From contig JAUIMM010001264.1 of NCBI GenBank assembly GCA_031769625.1, positions 36,703 to 100,702 of the forward strand: a stretch of 64,000 nucleotides of DNA, given 5' to 3'. The position numbers and the translations under genes are program-made. Origin of the DNA: Taudactylus pleione (Eukaryota; Chordata; Amphibia; Anura; Myobatrachidae). A model generated the notes under the pieces. It was not told where the DNA came from. It worked only from the letters and a program-made list of their open reading frames with translations, and searched no databases. Positions 63,031 to 64,000 of this stretch are shown here, piece by piece. Every line of letters starts with the position of its first letter. Within the stretch, counting starts at the first letter, position 1.

Positions 63031-64000
63031 TTAAACAGCAACATGAGAGAAAAACCATTTCACATCACATTTGTGGGTCTTGGTCTTCAACACATCCAGT
63101 GAAATTTTGAGCTGTCTGTGTTTGCTACAAGAGGAGATAACACAAAGTTTGCGCTTTTGTTGTTTCCATTGTTTTCAATGCCTTTTGGCCTAAAACGTTC
63201 ATTTGCTGTTTTTTCTTAAATGCAACATGGGAGTAAAACCATTTCACATCACATTTGTGGGTCTTGGTCTTCAACACATCCAGTGAAATTTTGAGCTGTC
63301 TGTGTTTGCTACAAGAGGAGATAACACAAAGTATGCGCTTTTGTTGTTTCCATTGTTTTCAATGCATTTTGGCCTAAAATGTGCATTTGCTGCTTTCTCT
63401 TAAACACAACATGAGAGAAAAACCATTTCACATCACATTTGTGGGTCTTGGTCTTCAACACATCCAGTGAAATTTTGAGCTGTCTGTGTTTGCTACAAGA
63501 GGAGATAACACAAAGTATGCGCTTTTGTTGTTTCCATTGTTTTCAATGCATTTTGGCCTAAAACGTTCATTTGCTGTTTTCTCTTAAACGCAACATGGGA
63601 GTAAAACCATTTCACATCACATTTGTGGGTCTTGGTCTTCAACAGATCTGGTGAAATTTTGAGCTGTCTGTGTTTGCTACAAGAGGAGATAACACAAAGT
63701 ATGCGCTTTTGTTATTTCCATTGCTTTCAATGCATTTTGGCCTAAAACGTCCATTTGCAGTTTTCTCTTAAACACAACATGAGAGAAAAACCATTTCACA
63801 TCACATTTGTGGGTCTTGGTCTACAACACATCCAGTGAAATTATGAGCTGTCTGTGTTTGCTACAAGAGGAGATAACACAAAGTACGAGCTTTTGTTGTT
63901 TCCATTGCTTTCAATGCATTTTGGCCTAAAACGAGCAACTGCTGTTTTCTCTTAAACGCAACATGGGAGAAAAACCATTTCACATCACATTTGTGTGACT
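63030..64000. repeat. 184-bp satellite, return to A/B-type monomers
   Basis: From about 63,040 the array again carries type-B marks (ACATGAGAG, CACATCCAG) and type-A marks (GTTCATTTGCTG, GGGAGTAAAACC, CAGATCTGG). The first monomer has a one-base insertion (TTAAACAGCAACATGAGAG near 63,040), combining features of both sides. The array runs past the window end. Confidence 0.93.

Noticed and set aside
1..64000. CENP-B box or telomeric repeats marking a centromere or telomere
   Set aside because: I found no TTCG-N4-A-N2-CGGG pattern in the monomer and no TTAGGG runs. Centromere identity stays open.

Overview
This window is eukaryotic repeat DNA. About 56 kb of the 64 kb is one tandem satellite with a monomer of about 184 bp (roughly 75 copies left and 230 copies right of an interruption). 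The array is broken once, by a single 7.9-kb non-LTR retrotransposon (LINE) at 13,809-21,697 on the minus strand. I see no host gene, RNA gene, CRISPR array or prokaryotic feature. The LINE belongs to the vertebrate-type L1/Tx1 group: its ORF1 has three CCHC zinc knuckles and its ORF2 has an APE-type endonuclease plus a reverse transcriptase. With a homogenised satellite array, this fits an animal genome, probably a vertebrate. An amphibian is my best guess, because ORF1 looks like the 'CCHC zinc finger protein 3-like' ORF1 proteins common in frogs; that guess rests on family recall only.

Layout. (1) 1-13,808: satellite built mainly from alternating monomer types A and B (a 368-bp dimer), with a long-range repeat of 6,623 bp. 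(2) 13,796-21,710: the LINE with its 13-bp target-site duplications. (3) 21,711 to about 42,150: the same satellite in larger units of about 2.2 to 2.8 kb, with a 12.14-kb block that repeats. (4) About 42,150-55,500: higher-order units mostly near 1,103 bp (six monomers), each marked by a 183-bp variant monomer. (5) About 55,500-63,030: a more diverged, non-dimeric subfamily. (6) About 63,030-64,000: return to A/B-type satellite.

The LINE has a long intact ORF1 (1,309 codons), a 31-bp gap, then an ORF2 that is intact through endonuclease and reverse transcriptase but shifted by one base in a homopolymer before its C-terminal domain. Its insertion site can be matched to an uninterrupted paralogous copy at 7,173-7,185 in the same window: the 6,623-bp satellite period continues exactly across the LINE once the LINE and one target duplication are removed. 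The insertion is therefore younger than that satellite duplication.

The most unusual observation is a cluster of nine GCCATNTT (YY1-like) motifs inside the LINE ORF1 coding sequence. They read as repeated Lys/Asn-Met-Ala tripeptides in the protein. The nested satellite organisation (monomer, dimer, hexamer, 12- to 15-mer, 36-mer) with visible recombination junctions is the second. All positions and spacings were read by hand from the sequence; no alignment or database search was run.
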